DNA of 64,000 nucleotides. Origin: Gellertiella hungarica. GTDB taxonomy: Bacteria; Pseudomonadota; Alphaproteobacteria; Rhizobiales; Rhizobiaceae. The stretch lies in assembly GCF_014197145.1 (NCBI RefSeq), contig NZ_JACIEZ010000001.1, positions 496,001 to 560,000 on the forward strand, given 5' to 3'. The translations under genes and the position numbers were made by a program. This document shows, in pieces, positions 35,817 to 44,304 of the stretch (position 1 is the first letter of the stretch; each line of letters opens with the position of its first letter). A model generated the notes under the pieces. It did no database searches and had not been told where the DNA came from. It worked only from the letters and a program-made list of their open reading frames with translations.

Positions 35817-36199
35817 AGCAAAAGGTGAAATGGGTCCATCGAAACCAGTGATTCCGCAAGGCGCCGGCCGGATGGCTCCTCGGCAGCTCACCGACGGTGC
35901 GTCCCGGGCGTTATCACGAAAATAGTCACATTCTTATCAAGAAATATGCGTTGCAATGACTGGTGGCAAGCCTTGCACAAGTTGTGACTGCCATCTCTCA
36001 AGCGCGGGTAGGGGCGTCGATTTCGACAGGGCTAGAAGGGATCTTCGGCTCCGATCCACTGACCGGCGGTCAAACAGAAAGGCCCCTGACGCGCAAGCAT
36101 CAGGGGCCTCCTTGTTTCCGGGGGGGGGGCGAGCGGAGGGCACGAAAGGGCAGGATGCCTCGTCAGGCGCCCGCCTCTTCCATTTGTCCGCCCATGGGA
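35817..36199. other. intergenic region, no supported gene
   Basis: Together with 35665-35816 this makes about 535 bases between the aminotransferase start and the end of the arsR-type gene. It holds the promoter at 35788-35816, the terminator hairpin at 36080-36109 and a run of ten G at 36120-36129. The open frames across it have no family signature. An AT-rich patch near 35919-35955 could hold another promoter. An unannotated small RNA ending in the hairpin is possible but unsupported. Confidence 0.5.
36080..36109 (-). terminator. strong hairpin downstream of the arsR-type gene
   Basis: AGGCCCCTGA and TCAGGGGCCT form a perfect ten-pair stem with a ten-base loop. Read leftward it is followed by TTCTGTTTG, which fits termination of the leftward regulator gene about 90 bases after its stop. 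Read rightward it is followed by CCTTGTTTCC, which fits less well. Confidence 0.65.
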
Positions 36200-36517
36200 T
36201 CAGGCCGCAGAGCGGGCCTTCTCCGGCTGGCTGTAGATGCCTTCGAGCGTCTGCAGCAGGCTGATCACCGCTGCGGAGTCGCAGGAATAGTAAATCGTCT
36301 GGGCGTCGCGACGCGTGTTGACCAGGTGCTGAGCACGCAGCTTGGAAAGATGCTGCGACAGAGCCGACTGGCTGAGACCGACCTGGTTCGCAAGCACGCC
36401 GACGGGTACCTCGTCCTTCACAAGAGCGCACAGGATCATCAGACGCTTCGGATTGGCCATGGCAGACAGGAGGCCGGCGGCGGCGGCGGTGTTGTTGTCG
36501 AGTGTCTTTGTCATCAT
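36200..36517 (-). CDS. nolR: ArsR-family regulator, NolR-like
   Basis: A 105-residue winged-helix protein. The AGLLSAMANPKRLMILCALV and VGLSQSALSQHLSKLRAQHLVNTRRDAQTIYYS segments are nearly those of rhizobial NolR. The metal-site ELCVCDL of ArsR/SmtB sensors is replaced by VKDEVPVG, so it is unlikely to sense metals that way. NolR represses nodulation and growth-related genes in Sinorhizobium. Orthology is inferred; another ArsR paralogue is possible. ATG 36517 (or 36514) is used because GGAG lies upstream at fair spacing. Confidence 0.75.
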   Translation of the reverse strand: MMTKTLDNNTAAAAGLLSAMANPKRLMILCALVKDEVPVGVLANQVGLSQSALSQHLSKLRAQHLVNTRRDAQTIYYSCDSAAVISLLQTLEGIYSQPEKARSAA

Positions 36518-36574
36518 CTCTTTATCTCTCCAACGCTGGCGGTCGTTGGTGGTTGGATGGTTACAGTGCACGAA

Positions 36575-36607
36575 TGTTGCACTAGGCATAAGATACTAGA
36601 TGCAACA
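36575..36607. promoter_or_regulatory. large imperfect palindrome upstream of the NolR-like gene
   Basis: TGTTGCACTAG (36575-36585) mirrors CTAG-A-TGCAACA (36596-36607) with one inserted base, about 60 bases upstream of the regulator start. Size, symmetry and position suggest an operator, most simply for autoregulation. The patch is AT-rich relative to its surroundings. Confidence 0.5.
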
Positions 36608-36627
36608 TAATTGGTATATCACTAAAA

Positions 36628-37377
36628 TTAGGGTATTGTACATCCTACTTTTCGAATGTCCGAAACGATCCGAGCCATGCTCACATCCTCAAAGGCAATC
36701 TCCAGCCTTTTGAGAACGTCCTTCCCCGAAATATCAATTCCAGCTGTGTCGATTGCAGAAATTTTCCAGTCAAGCGTGCCTTTTTGGAACGCTGTTTTTG
36801 CTACACTATTGGCCAGATCGGTCTCCGAGCGGGAAATTTCCTCCAGAATTTCAGTTTCCTGGCGTGCGAGCCGAACAATGTCCGGGTGACGGATGACGAG
36901 GTCTTGGCCGTCGATCCGATAGGCTTTTCCGAATCCCCCGTTGAGATTCGCAAGCACCGGTTCGAGGGTGAGAAATCGGAAATCGCCGAAGTCGATATAG
37001 AGCGCCGCCTTGGGGTGCCGGCGCAGGAAACGCGACCTCAGCCAGCCGTGCATTTCGCTCTCGCGCTCGACGGGAACGGCGCGGGCCTGCAGGCTGAGAC
37101 GCGGATGGGCGAGGGGGTCGCCCTTGCCGGGTTCGCCCGTCAGCAGCGAGCAGCGCGGGTCGGCGTCCAGCGCACGGGTATGGGTGGAGAGAGAGGAAAC
37201 GAGGATCGCGGGCGTGCCATAGGGCGTCGTGGCCAGAAGCACGCGGCTGGCATTGGGAAATCCAGTCTCCGGATCGAGGACCGCAAGAGTGCCGAAGCGC
37301 GCACCCCGCATGAGGGTACGCGCTTCGAGGAGGGCGTTTTCATCTGTTTCACGCAGGACCGACGGCCGCTCGTTCAT
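36628..37377 (-). CDS. HugZ-like FMN-binding split-barrel protein
   Basis: A 249-residue protein with an N-terminal pyridoxamine-phosphate-oxidase-like split barrel (RFGTLAVLDPETGFPNASRV, VSSLSTHTRALDADPRCSLL) and a C-terminal DUF2470-like domain. HugZ relatives degrade or bind heme in iron acquisition, while others bind flavin or F420; no heme transport gene is adjacent. The last residues run past GKDVLKRLEIAFEDVSMARI, longer than the minimal fold. It lies between the regulator and choV on the same strand. Confidence 0.75.
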   Translation of the reverse strand: MNERPSVLRETDENALLEARTLMRGARFGTLAVLDPETGFPNASRVLLATTPYGTPAILVSSLSTHTRALDADPRCSLLTGEPGKGDPLAHPRLSLQARAVPVERESEMHGWLRSRFLRRHPKAALYIDFGDFRFLTLEPVLANLNGGFGKAYRIDGQDLVIRHPDIVRLARQETEILEEISRSETDLANSVAKTAFQKGTLDWKISAIDTAGIDISGKDVLKRLEIAFEDVSMARIVSDIRKVGCTIP

Positions 37378-37407
37378 CTCGCTGCCCCTTCAAGGGCTGC
37401 CGAAACG

Positions 37408-38460
37408 TCAGCCGTCCTTGCGGCGATGGCGGGTCAACCCTTCGATGATGTTCTGGGCGTTGATTGTGCCGATAATTGCGCCGTTGTCCACTACCCCGAT
37501 GTTTCCCGGTTTGCGTGCAAGGGCATCGAGAATGTCGACCAGCGGCGTGGTGGGCGCCGCATTGCCCGAGACCGGCGTTTCCGAGGCGCTGGCCGCTATA
37601 CCGGTTTCCATCACGTCGCCTGCCGTCAGCATGTTGATGGGGTTCATGTTGGCCACGAAATCCGCCACATACTGGTTTGCCGGGTTCTTGACGATCTCCT
37701 GAGGCGTGCCGCACTGGATGATGCGCCCGCCTTCCATGATGGCGATGCGGTTTCCGATGCGGAAGGCTTCGTCGAGGTCGTGGCTGACGAAGAGGATGGT
37801 CTTCTTCAGCCGCCGCTGGAACTCCAGAAGCTCGTCCTGCAGGCGGGTGCGGATGAGAGGATCGAGCGCCGAGAAGGGCTCGTCCATCAGCAGGATGGGG
37901 GCGCCGGTGGCAAAGGCGCGGGCAAGGCCGACACGCTGCTGCATGCCGCCCGAAAGCTCGTTCACCTTGCGGTTTGCCCATTTGGTGAGGTTCACCAGCT
38001 CCAGCTGTTCGGCCACGCGCCTGCTGCGCTCCTCCTCGGGCACATTGGCGAGCTCCAGTCCGAAGCCGACATTCTCGGCCACGGTGCGCCAGGGCAGCAG
38101 CGCAAACTGCTGGAAGACCATCGAGACCACATGCATGCGGAAGTCGCGCAGCGACTTGGCGGAGGTCTTGTAGGGGTTGATCGGGCCGGCCTTGGTGGCA
38201 ACGGCCACGTCGCCGCGCACCACCGGCGCGAGCCCGTTGACCGCACGCAGAAGCGTGGACTTGCCGGAGCCGGACAGACCCATCAGCACCAGGATCTCGC
38301 CTTCCTCGATGGTGAGGGAGGCATCGGCAACGCCCAGAACCATGCCGGTCTCGTGACCGATCTCGTCGCGGCTCTTGCCCTGGTCGACCAGCTTCAGCGC
38401 AGCATCAGGGTCCTTGCCAAAGATGATGGAGACATTGTTGAAGGTAACCGCAGCCGTCAT
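37408..38460 (-). CDS. choV: choline ABC transporter ATP-binding protein ChoV
   Basis: A 350-residue ABC ATPase with Walker A GLSGSGKSTLLRA, signature LSGGMQQRVGLARA, Walker B ILLMDEP and the N-terminal extension of the glycine-betaine/choline (ProV/OpuAA) subfamily, plus a C-terminal CBS-like region. It powers ChoW. ATG 38460 overlaps the choW stop (ATGA). The reading frame remains open far upstream across choW, but that part is antisense-like and not coding. Confidence 0.93.
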   Translation of the reverse strand: MTAAVTFNNVSIIFGKDPDAALKLVDQGKSRDEIGHETGMVLGVADASLTIEEGEILVLMGLSGSGKSTLLRAVNGLAPVVRGDVAVATKAGPINPYKTSAKSLRDFRMHVVSMVFQQFALLPWRTVAENVGFGLELANVPEEERSRRVAEQLELVNLTKWANRKVNELSGGMQQRVGLARAFATGAPILLMDEPFSALDPLIRTRLQDELLEFQRRLKKTILFVSHDLDEAFRIGNRIAIMEGGRIIQCGTPQEIVKNPANQYVADFVANMNPINMLTAGDVMETGIAASASETPVSGNAAPTTPLVDILDALARKPGNIGVVDNGAIIGTINAQNIIEGLTRHRRKDG

Positions 38461-39332
38461 GCCACATCTCCTGCGTCGGAAGTTCTGAAGACGCGGTCGA
38501 GAATGATCGCCAGGATCACGATGCACAGACCCGCTTCGAAGCCCTTGGCCACGTTGACCGAGTTGAGCGCGCGCACGACCGGAACGCCAAGTCCGTTGGC
38601 GCCGACGAGCGCGGCAATGACCACCATCGACAGCGAGAGCATGATGGTCTGCGTCAGGCCGGCCATGATCTGCGGCATCGCGAAGGGCAGTTCCACCTTC
38701 TTCAGCACCTGGCCGGGCGTCGCGCCGAAGGCCTGGGCGGCTTCCACCAGCGAAGGCGGCGTCGAGATGATGCCGAGGCGGGTGAGGCGGATCGGCGCCG
38801 GAATGGCGAAGATCACGGTCGCGATCAGCCCCGGAACCATGCCGAGACCAAAGAGGATCAGCGCCGGAATGAGGTAGACGAAGGTCGGGATCGTCTGCAT
38901 GAGGTCCAGGATCGGGCGCATGATCGCATAGATCCAGGGGCGCCGGGCGGCGGCAATTCCCAGCGGGATGCCGACCGTCATCGAAACGGCGCTGGCTGCC
39001 AGCACGAGGGCCAGTGTCTCGGTCGTTTCCTTCCAGTATCCCTGGTTCACGATCAGCAGCAGGCCCAGCGCCGTGAACAGCGTCACCCCGAGGGACCGGC
39101 GCATGTACCATGCGAAGGCCGAGATCAGGACGATGATCAGCAGGGGGTAGAGCTGCTCGAAGGCGGTGCCTTTCAGGAACGGTCCCTGAAGGAGGAAGAG
39201 CAGAAGGTCGATGCTCGCCTGGAGCACGGCGGAAAGTGCGTTGAACAGCCATTCGCCGCTGGTGGTCAGCCAGTCGACAAAGGCCTTCGCTCCCTGTCCG
39301 ATCGGAAGTTTGTAAGAAGAAAGCCAGTCCAC
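38457..39332 (-). CDS. choW: choline ABC transporter permease ChoW
   Basis: A 291-residue inner-membrane permease with about six hydrophobic segments and the ABC-permease coupling segment EAAQAFGATPGQVLKKVELPFAMPQI. It belongs to the ProW/OpuAB group. It pairs with ChoV and ChoX for high-affinity choline import. It overlaps choV by four bases and follows choX after 140 bases. Confidence 0.93.
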   Translation of the reverse strand: MDWLSSYKLPIGQGAKAFVDWLTTSGEWLFNALSAVLQASIDLLLFLLQGPFLKGTAFEQLYPLLIIVLISAFAWYMRRSLGVTLFTALGLLLIVNQGYWKETTETLALVLAASAVSMTVGIPLGIAAARRPWIYAIMRPILDLMQTIPTFVYLIPALILFGLGMVPGLIATVIFAIPAPIRLTRLGIISTPPSLVEAAQAFGATPGQVLKKVELPFAMPQIMAGLTQTIMLSLSMVVIAALVGANGLGVPVVRALNSVNVAKGFEAGLCIVILAIILDRVFRTSDAGDVA

Positions 39333-39426
39333 GGTTCTAGCCTGTCTCGGTTGTGGGTCGCACGCTCGCGGGGGTCAAGCGGGCGCGGAGCCTGTGCCAG
39401 ATTGTTAAGGTGGAGCCCTGTTGCAG

Positions 39427-39458
39427 AAGGGGCGGGCCCTTTCCGGTTCCCGCCCCTT
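39427..39458 (-). terminator. intercistronic hairpin between choX and choW
   Basis: AAGGGGCGGG (39427-39436) and CCCGCCCCTT (39449-39458) form a perfect ten-pair stem with a 12-base loop. There is no T-run in the direction of transcription, so partial attenuation or 3'-end protection of choX mRNA is more likely than full termination. That would give more binding protein than membrane components. Confidence 0.55.
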
Positions 39459-39472
39459 GCAGAAGGGTTTTC

Positions 39473-40429
39473 TCAGAGGCCGAGCGCGGCCTTGACGGCC
39501 GCGAGGCCGTCCTTGCCGTCCAGCGTGGTCACGCCGGCAAGCCAGGGCTCGATGGTGGCCGGGTTCGCCTTCAGATACTCGGTGGCAGCGGCCTCGGGCT
39601 CCTTGCCCTCGTCCGAGATCTTGCCCATCACGTCAGCTTCCATCGGAAGGGTGAAGGCGAGGTTCTGGAGGAGCTTGCCGACATTCGGGCACTCGGTGGT
39701 GTAGCCGCCGCGCACGTTGGTGTAGACGGTGGCGCCGCCGTAGTTCGGTCCGAAGATGTCGTCGCCGCCCGACAGGTAGGTCAGCTTGAAATTGTTGTTC
39801 ATCGGATGCGGCGCCCAGCCGAGGAAGACGACCGGCTTGCCTTCCTTTTCGGCACGGGCGACCTGCGCCAGCATGCCCTGCTCGGAAGACTCGACCACTT
39901 CGAAATCCTTCAGGCCGAAGGTGTTCTTGTCGACCATGTCGAGGATGAGGCGGTTGCCGTCATTGCCCGGCTCGATGCCGTAGATCTTGCCTTCCAGTGC
40001 TTCCGCCTGGCCGGCGATGTCCTTGAAGTCCTTGATGCCGAGTTCGGCGCCCTTCTCGTTGGTGGCGAGCGTGTACTTCGCGCCCTCGAGGTTTGCGCGG
40101 ACGACCTCTACCGACTTGTCTTCGCGGTAGGGCTTGATGTCGGCTTCCATGGTCGGCATCCAGTTGCCGAGGAAGACGTCGATGTCCTTGTTCTTCAGCG
40201 AGGTGTAGGTAACCGGGACCGAGAGGACCTTGACGTCCGTCTGGTAGCCGAGCGCCTTCAGAACCACCGAAGTCGTGGCGGTCGTGGCGGTGATGTCAGT
40301 CCAGCCGACGTCGGCGAAACGGACGGTTGCACAGCTTTCCGGATCGGCGGCAAAGGCCGGAGCGGAGGCAAGGGCGGCAAAGGAAATGGTGGAGGCAAGC
40401 GCGAGTTTCAGCACAAATTGCTTGTTCAT
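39473..40429 (-). CDS. choX: choline-binding periplasmic protein ChoX
   Basis: A 318-residue type-II binding protein with a signal peptide ending near residue 28 (AFAADP). The aromatic-box residues of Sinorhizobium ChoX fall at identical positions: Trp43, Asp45, Trp90, Tyr119 and Trp205, with Asn156 in GIEPGNDGNR. This strongly supports choline rather than glycine betaine as ligand. In rhizobia choline is taken up mainly as a nutrient and betaine precursor. It is the first gene of choXWV. Confidence 0.95.
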   Translation of the reverse strand: MNKQFVLKLALASTISFAALASAPAFAADPESCATVRFADVGWTDITATTATTSVVLKALGYQTDVKVLSVPVTYTSLKNKDIDVFLGNWMPTMEADIKPYREDKSVEVVRANLEGAKYTLATNEKGAELGIKDFKDIAGQAEALEGKIYGIEPGNDGNRLILDMVDKNTFGLKDFEVVESSEQGMLAQVARAEKEGKPVVFLGWAPHPMNNNFKLTYLSGGDDIFGPNYGGATVYTNVRGGYTTECPNVGKLLQNLAFTLPMEADVMGKISDEGKEPEAAATEYLKANPATIEPWLAGVTTLDGKDGLAAVKAALGL

Positions 40430-40668
40430 TGTTGTGGGCTCCCAGTTTTTTATCCCTACACGTTAGACCATACGACAGATTTCCGGAAGGTGCGCGGTGC
40501 ATTTGCGCCAATATGGCAGTCCCGATTGCGACATCGGCTATTTCAGCTGAGAAAACCGTCAAAATACTGGCTTTTATCAATTTATCGCCTGTGGATTGCG
40601 GGTAGCGGCGGGCGGAATGCACGCCATTTTCGTTGCAGAGCCTCCGTTTCCCCGGCAAATGAGGCGGC

Positions 40669-41262
40669 ATGGCCAAGCTCTATTTCAGTTACACGGCAAT
40701 GAATGCCGGAAAGTCCACCCTGCTTCTGCAGGCCTCCTACAACTATCGGGAGCGGGGGATGCGGACGGCGATCTTCATCGCCTCCTTCGACGACCGCGCG
40801 GGCCGGGGACGCATCTCTTCCCGGATCGGTCTGGAAGCCGACGCCTATCCCTTCGACAGCAGCGAAGATCTCTTCGCCATCATCTCCCGGATGCACGCCG
40901 AGGGGGCGCTGGCCTGCGTCTTCGTCGACGAGGCGCAGTTTCTGGCGGAGGCGCAGGTCTGGCAGCTGGCCCGCGTTGCCGACGAGCTGCACATCCCGGT
41001 GATGACATACGGCCTCAGGACGGATTTCCAGGGCAAGCTCTTTCCGGGTTCGCGCGAGCTTCTCGCCATCGCCGACGAGCTGCGCGAGGTCCGGACCATC
41101 TGCCATTGCGGTCGCAAGGCCACTATGGTCGCCCGCCTCGACAGCGATGGCCGCATCGTGCGGGAGGGGGCGCAGGTGGATGTGGGCGGCAACGAGAAAT
41201 ACGTCTCCTACTGCCGTCGCCACTGGTCGCAGATCATGCGCTGCGAGGCGGATCCCGCCTGA
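40669..41262 (+). CDS. tdk: thymidine kinase
   Basis: A 197-residue type II thymidine kinase with phosphate-binding AMNAGKST, FVDEAQF (Walker B), the TYGLRTDFQGKLFPGS lasso region and structural zinc cysteines (CHCGRKA, SYCRRHW). It phosphorylates thymidine in the salvage pathway. It is monocistronic by position. Confidence 0.95.
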   Translation: MAKLYFSYTAMNAGKSTLLLQASYNYRERGMRTAIFIASFDDRAGRGRISSRIGLEADAYPFDSSEDLFAIISRMHAEGALACVFVDEAQFLAEAQVWQLARVADELHIPVMTYGLRTDFQGKLFPGSRELLAIADELREVRTICHCGRKATMVARLDSDGRIVREGAQVDVGGNEKYVSYCRRHWSQIMRCEADPA

Positions 41263-41390
41263 TCCTCCCTGTCATTGACTTTTGTCATGGGCGCGTCATT
41301 CCGTCGTGCGGCAATCCCGCGCGAGGCTGGTATATCCTGCCGGATGACGCGGAACCTTCCGGTTTCGTGCACCAGGAAGAGGAAAACACC

Positions 41391-41774
41391 ATGAAAATGA
41401 TGACTGCCATGCTTGCCGCAGCCTTCACGCTGACGGCCGGCGCAGCGCTTGCCGATGGCGATGCCAAGGCCGGCTCTATCGTGTTCAAGAAATGCGGCGC
41501 CTGTCACACGGCGACGGAAGCCACCAACAAGGTCGGCCCGTCGCTGATGGGCGTCGTCGGCCGCCCGGTCGCCTCCGTCGAAGGCTACAGCTACTCCCCG
41601 GCCATGAAGGCCTTCGCCGCCGGAAAGACATGGGACGACGCCACGCTCACCACCTATCTCGCCGACCCGAAGGGCGTGGTGAAGGGCACGAAGATGGGCT
41701 TCGTCGGCCTCAAGAAGGCCGAAGACGTTGCCAATGTCATCGCCTATCTCAAGGATCCTACTGCCGCCAAGTAA
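41391..41774 (+). CDS. periplasmic class I cytochrome c (c2-like)
   Basis: A 127-residue protein with a signal peptide (residues 1-21, ALADG), a heme-attachment CGACH motif at about 35-39 and a probable axial Met in GTKMGFVGL. It resembles small soluble c2-type cytochromes that carry electrons between respiratory complexes. AGGAAGAGGAA precedes ATG 41391. It could serve PuuD electron transfer, but nothing in the position shows that. Confidence 0.9.
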   Translation: MKMMTAMLAAAFTLTAGAALADGDAKAGSIVFKKCGACHTATEATNKVGPSLMGVVGRPVASVEGYSYSPAMKAFAAGKTWDDATLTTYLADPKGVVKGTKMGFVGLKKAEDVANVIAYLKDPTAAK

Positions 41775-41789
41775 GCGGTTGCCGTGATC

Positions 41790-41826
41790 GGGAAAGCGGC
41801 GCGCGGGCCGCCGGCGGCGCTTTCCC
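41790..41826 (+). terminator. GC-rich hairpin after the cytochrome c gene
   Basis: GGGAAAGCG (41790-41798) and CGCTTTCCC (41818-41826) form a nine-pair stem enclosing further G+C-rich self-complementary sequence, 15 bases after the stop. No T-run follows, so the terminator call is tentative. Confidence 0.45.
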
Positions 41827-42017
41827 GGGGCATTTCGTCCATTTTGTCGCACCCCGCCCTTGCGCTGTCTCCCGGACTTCCCACATTCGAGCGGTACGGG
41901 CCGGGCCATGTCGCCAGGCTCCGGGTTGCGGTTGCAGGGCACGTTGCGCATGGGTTGCGGAACCGGTTCGGCAGGCGCTAGGTTCTAGGCCCAACAACGA
42001 ACGGGGAGTTCCACCAC

Positions 42018-43106
42018 ATGGCCAGCTTGCAGTCCTTCGACCAGCAGATCGAAAGCACCCGTACGATGGTGCAGGAGATGAGGGGCAAGCTGGATCAGTC
42101 CGGACAGTTGCTCGACCAGTTCGCCAAGGCGGACACCAAGATCGGCGATGCGGCCTTCGACATCGAGAACGCCCGCATCAAGGACGTCATCAACCAGCAG
42201 AAGGTGATGGAGGCAAACATCGCCGACCTCATCATCGGGCTGGAAGATGCGACCAATGTCTTCGGCTCCGAATTCGAGAGCATGAAGAACTATACGGGCA
42301 TGGAGAAATTCATCGGCATCTTTTCCAAGCAGAAGATGCAGCGCATGCGCACGGATCGCGTGCGCAACATGTCGCTTGCCGGAAACCTCCAGGAGCTTCT
42401 GTCGAAATCCGACACGATCGTCGGCATCCTCAAGGAGCAGCGCGCGGTTCTGGACCAGCGGTACAAATCCTCGGAGGCAAGCCTCGTGGCGGTGATCGAG
42501 CGCCGCAAGCAGGCGGTTGCCGCGCTCGGCGAGACGCAGAAGAAGATCGAGACGCTGAACCCCCAGCTTCTCGACATCGAAAACCGCATTGCCGCGTCGA
42601 CGGACCAGAACGAGCGCACGCAGCTCGAGGCGGAGCGTTCGCGTCTGGCCACCGACTACAATCAGGCGCAGGCGCGCGAGCAGGAGCTGCTGGCCGAAAG
42701 CCAGACGCTGGAGCGCTACACCTCGATGTTCCAGACCTTCGTCGATTCGCTGAACAACCAGATCGCGGCGCAGAACACGCTGATCAACAAGCTCACCATC
42801 GACACCGAGCAGCGCATCGTTCTCTACAAGGCGCTGGAAGACTCGCTGAAGACGGCAGCACAGCAGGACGTTGCCCACAAGATCAACACCCTCGGCGCGC
42901 AGGTGGATACGGCCGCGGAGGAAACCATGGCCGGCATCGGTTCCGCGGCGCAGCGTCATATCGGCGACCTTCTGGAACTGCACGAGAAGAACATGCTGGC
43001 CACGCAGGACATCCAGCGGCGCAAGAAGCTCGCGGACGAGGCCTTCGCTCGGCGCTTCCAGGCGGTGATGGACAAGCATAATTCCGCCAACTACGTGAAG
43101 TCGTGA
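42018..43106 (+). CDS. long coiled-coil protein, first gene of an unassigned five-gene operon
   Basis: A 362-residue soluble protein made almost wholly of helix. Heptad-rich stretches run from about residue 130 to 245 (ALGETQKKIETLNPQLLDIE, ERTQLEAERSRLATDYNQA) and again toward the C-terminus. A central KFIGIFSKQKMQRMRTDR segment is basic. There is no signal peptide or membrane span. The layout recalls TelA-type toxic-anion-resistance proteins, but I cannot show sequence homology. It is transcribed with four downstream genes including an AAA+ ATPase, so a scaffold or substrate-adaptor role is possible. GGGGAG precedes the ATG. Confidence 0.8.
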   Translation: MASLQSFDQQIESTRTMVQEMRGKLDQSGQLLDQFAKADTKIGDAAFDIENARIKDVINQQKVMEANIADLIIGLEDATNVFGSEFESMKNYTGMEKFIGIFSKQKMQRMRTDRVRNMSLAGNLQELLSKSDTIVGILKEQRAVLDQRYKSSEASLVAVIERRKQAVAALGETQKKIETLNPQLLDIENRIAASTDQNERTQLEAERSRLATDYNQAQAREQELLAESQTLERYTSMFQTFVDSLNNQIAAQNTLINKLTIDTEQRIVLYKALEDSLKTAAQQDVAHKINTLGAQVDTAAEETMAGIGSAAQRHIGDLLELHEKNMLATQDIQRRKKLADEAFARRFQAVMDKHNSANYVKS

Positions 43107-43152
43107 CATCGGCTGCCACCCGACCGGACAAGCCAGAAAGGTGCCGCTCCGC

Positions 43153-44304
43153 ATGCAGACGCCCAATCACGCGGTCGCGCAATATTTCTCCCGCATGGCA
43201 GCGGCGCTGACGGGTCTCGAAACCCTCGCTTCGGCGGGGTCGGGTCGCCAGTCGCTGCCCGGGGAGGAGTTTGCCGCGGGTGTCATGGCGCCTTATCTGC
43301 GGCGCCTGAAATCGTCCTTTGCCGCCTGGGAAAGCCGGATCGGCTTCATGGAGCAGTTCCGCATTTCCCGTGCCGAAAGCGGGTTCCCGGTTTTCCAGAC
43401 GGTGCTCGAGCTCGAGAACGACCGCGCCGCGGCGAGGGACCGGCTGACGACCATTCCCGATGCGGCGGCGCTGAAGCGCGAGATGGCAGACTTCATCCTG
43501 ACCCGTCGGGCCTTTCCGGCGGCGCTGCAGTCACGGCTTGCCGAGCGGATCTATCTCGAACGGCTGATGGACGGCCAGTTCTTCCAGCCGGTCGTCCTGC
43601 CGGAAACGCTGCACGTCACCGTCAATCCCGAAAACCGCAGGCCCTCCTACTTCGTCTGCTGGGCCGCCTATGACGGCACGGCGACCCTGCCGATGGTCTA
43701 CACCGCGCGGATCGAGGACTCGTCCGAGAATGTCGGTCGCCTTCTGGTGACCCCGGATGGCCGCCTTGATCCGGATGTGGCGATCCCCCTGCCGGTCGGC
43801 GGGCTGCTGAACCCCGAACTCGCGGTGCCCTTCGACAAGTTCGTCGGCGCCAACAGCGGCTACTCGCTGACGCCGGCCACGATTGCAACCTCGCTCGATC
43901 GCGATTTCCCGACGCTGCATCCCAAGCGGCTCACGCGCTTCGTGCTGGGGCCCTTCTATGCGAGCGGAATCACCGAAAACAACACGCTCATCAACGACAT
44001 TCTCGCCCGGGTGCGGCGCGAGGAAAACGCCTGGCTGATGACCTGGACGGTGCAGGACCTGGTTTCGGCGCGCGAGCGGCCGGAAAGCCGGGGCTTCTTC
44101 TCCTCCTCGCCGGCGCAGCAGGAATTCCACATCGATACGGGCGATCTCGAGGCGGCGCGCATGGGCGTCAGCGCCTATGCCAAGCATGCGCTGGTGCCGC
44201 ACGAAGCCTATCAGGCCCTCTACGCCTCCGGTGAGGCGGACACCATCTTTGCCGGGTTCAAGGTCCATGTGATCTCCGGCGACAACGTCATCAGCGAGGT
44301 ATGA
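43153..44304 (+). CDS. unknown protein, second gene of the AAA+ operon
   Basis: A 383-residue protein that I do not recognise. The first ~130 residues are helical (YLRRLKSSFAAWESRIGFME), the middle is beta-rich with LPETLHVTVNPENRRPSYF and CWAAYDGTATLPMVYTARI, and a Gly/Pro-rich PVGGLLNPELAVPFDKF segment follows. There is no signal peptide. ATG 43153 is preferred over GTG 43141 because AGAAAGG lies 12 bases before it and directly abuts the GTG. The stop overlaps the start of the ATPase gene (ATGA), which suggests equal-ratio synthesis. Confidence 0.8.
   Translation: MQTPNHAVAQYFSRMAAALTGLETLASAGSGRQSLPGEEFAAGVMAPYLRRLKSSFAAWESRIGFMEQFRISRAESGFPVFQTVLELENDRAAARDRLTTIPDAAALKREMADFILTRRAFPAALQSRLAERIYLERLMDGQFFQPVVLPETLHVTVNPENRRPSYFVCWAAYDGTATLPMVYTARIEDSSENVGRLLVTPDGRLDPDVAIPLPVGGLLNPELAVPFDKFVGANSGYSLTPATIATSLDRDFPTLHPKRLTRFVLGPFYASGITENNTLINDILARVRREENAWLMTWTVQDLVSARERPESRGFFSSSPAQQEFHIDTGDLEAARMGVSAYAKHALVPHEAYQALYASGEADTIFAGFKVHVISGDNVISEV

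Noticed and set aside
36011-36030. GGGGCGTCGATTTCGACAGG resembles the 5' end of tmRNA (GGGG...ATTCGACGGG)
   Set aside because: No acceptor-stem partner, TPsiC arm or tag-peptide frame could be found around it in either order, including the permuted alphaproteobacterial layout.
36120-36129. Run of ten G in the intergenic region
   Set aside because: It is outside any coding sequence and has no sign of phase variation of a gene; it could also be a length-uncertain sequencing position.
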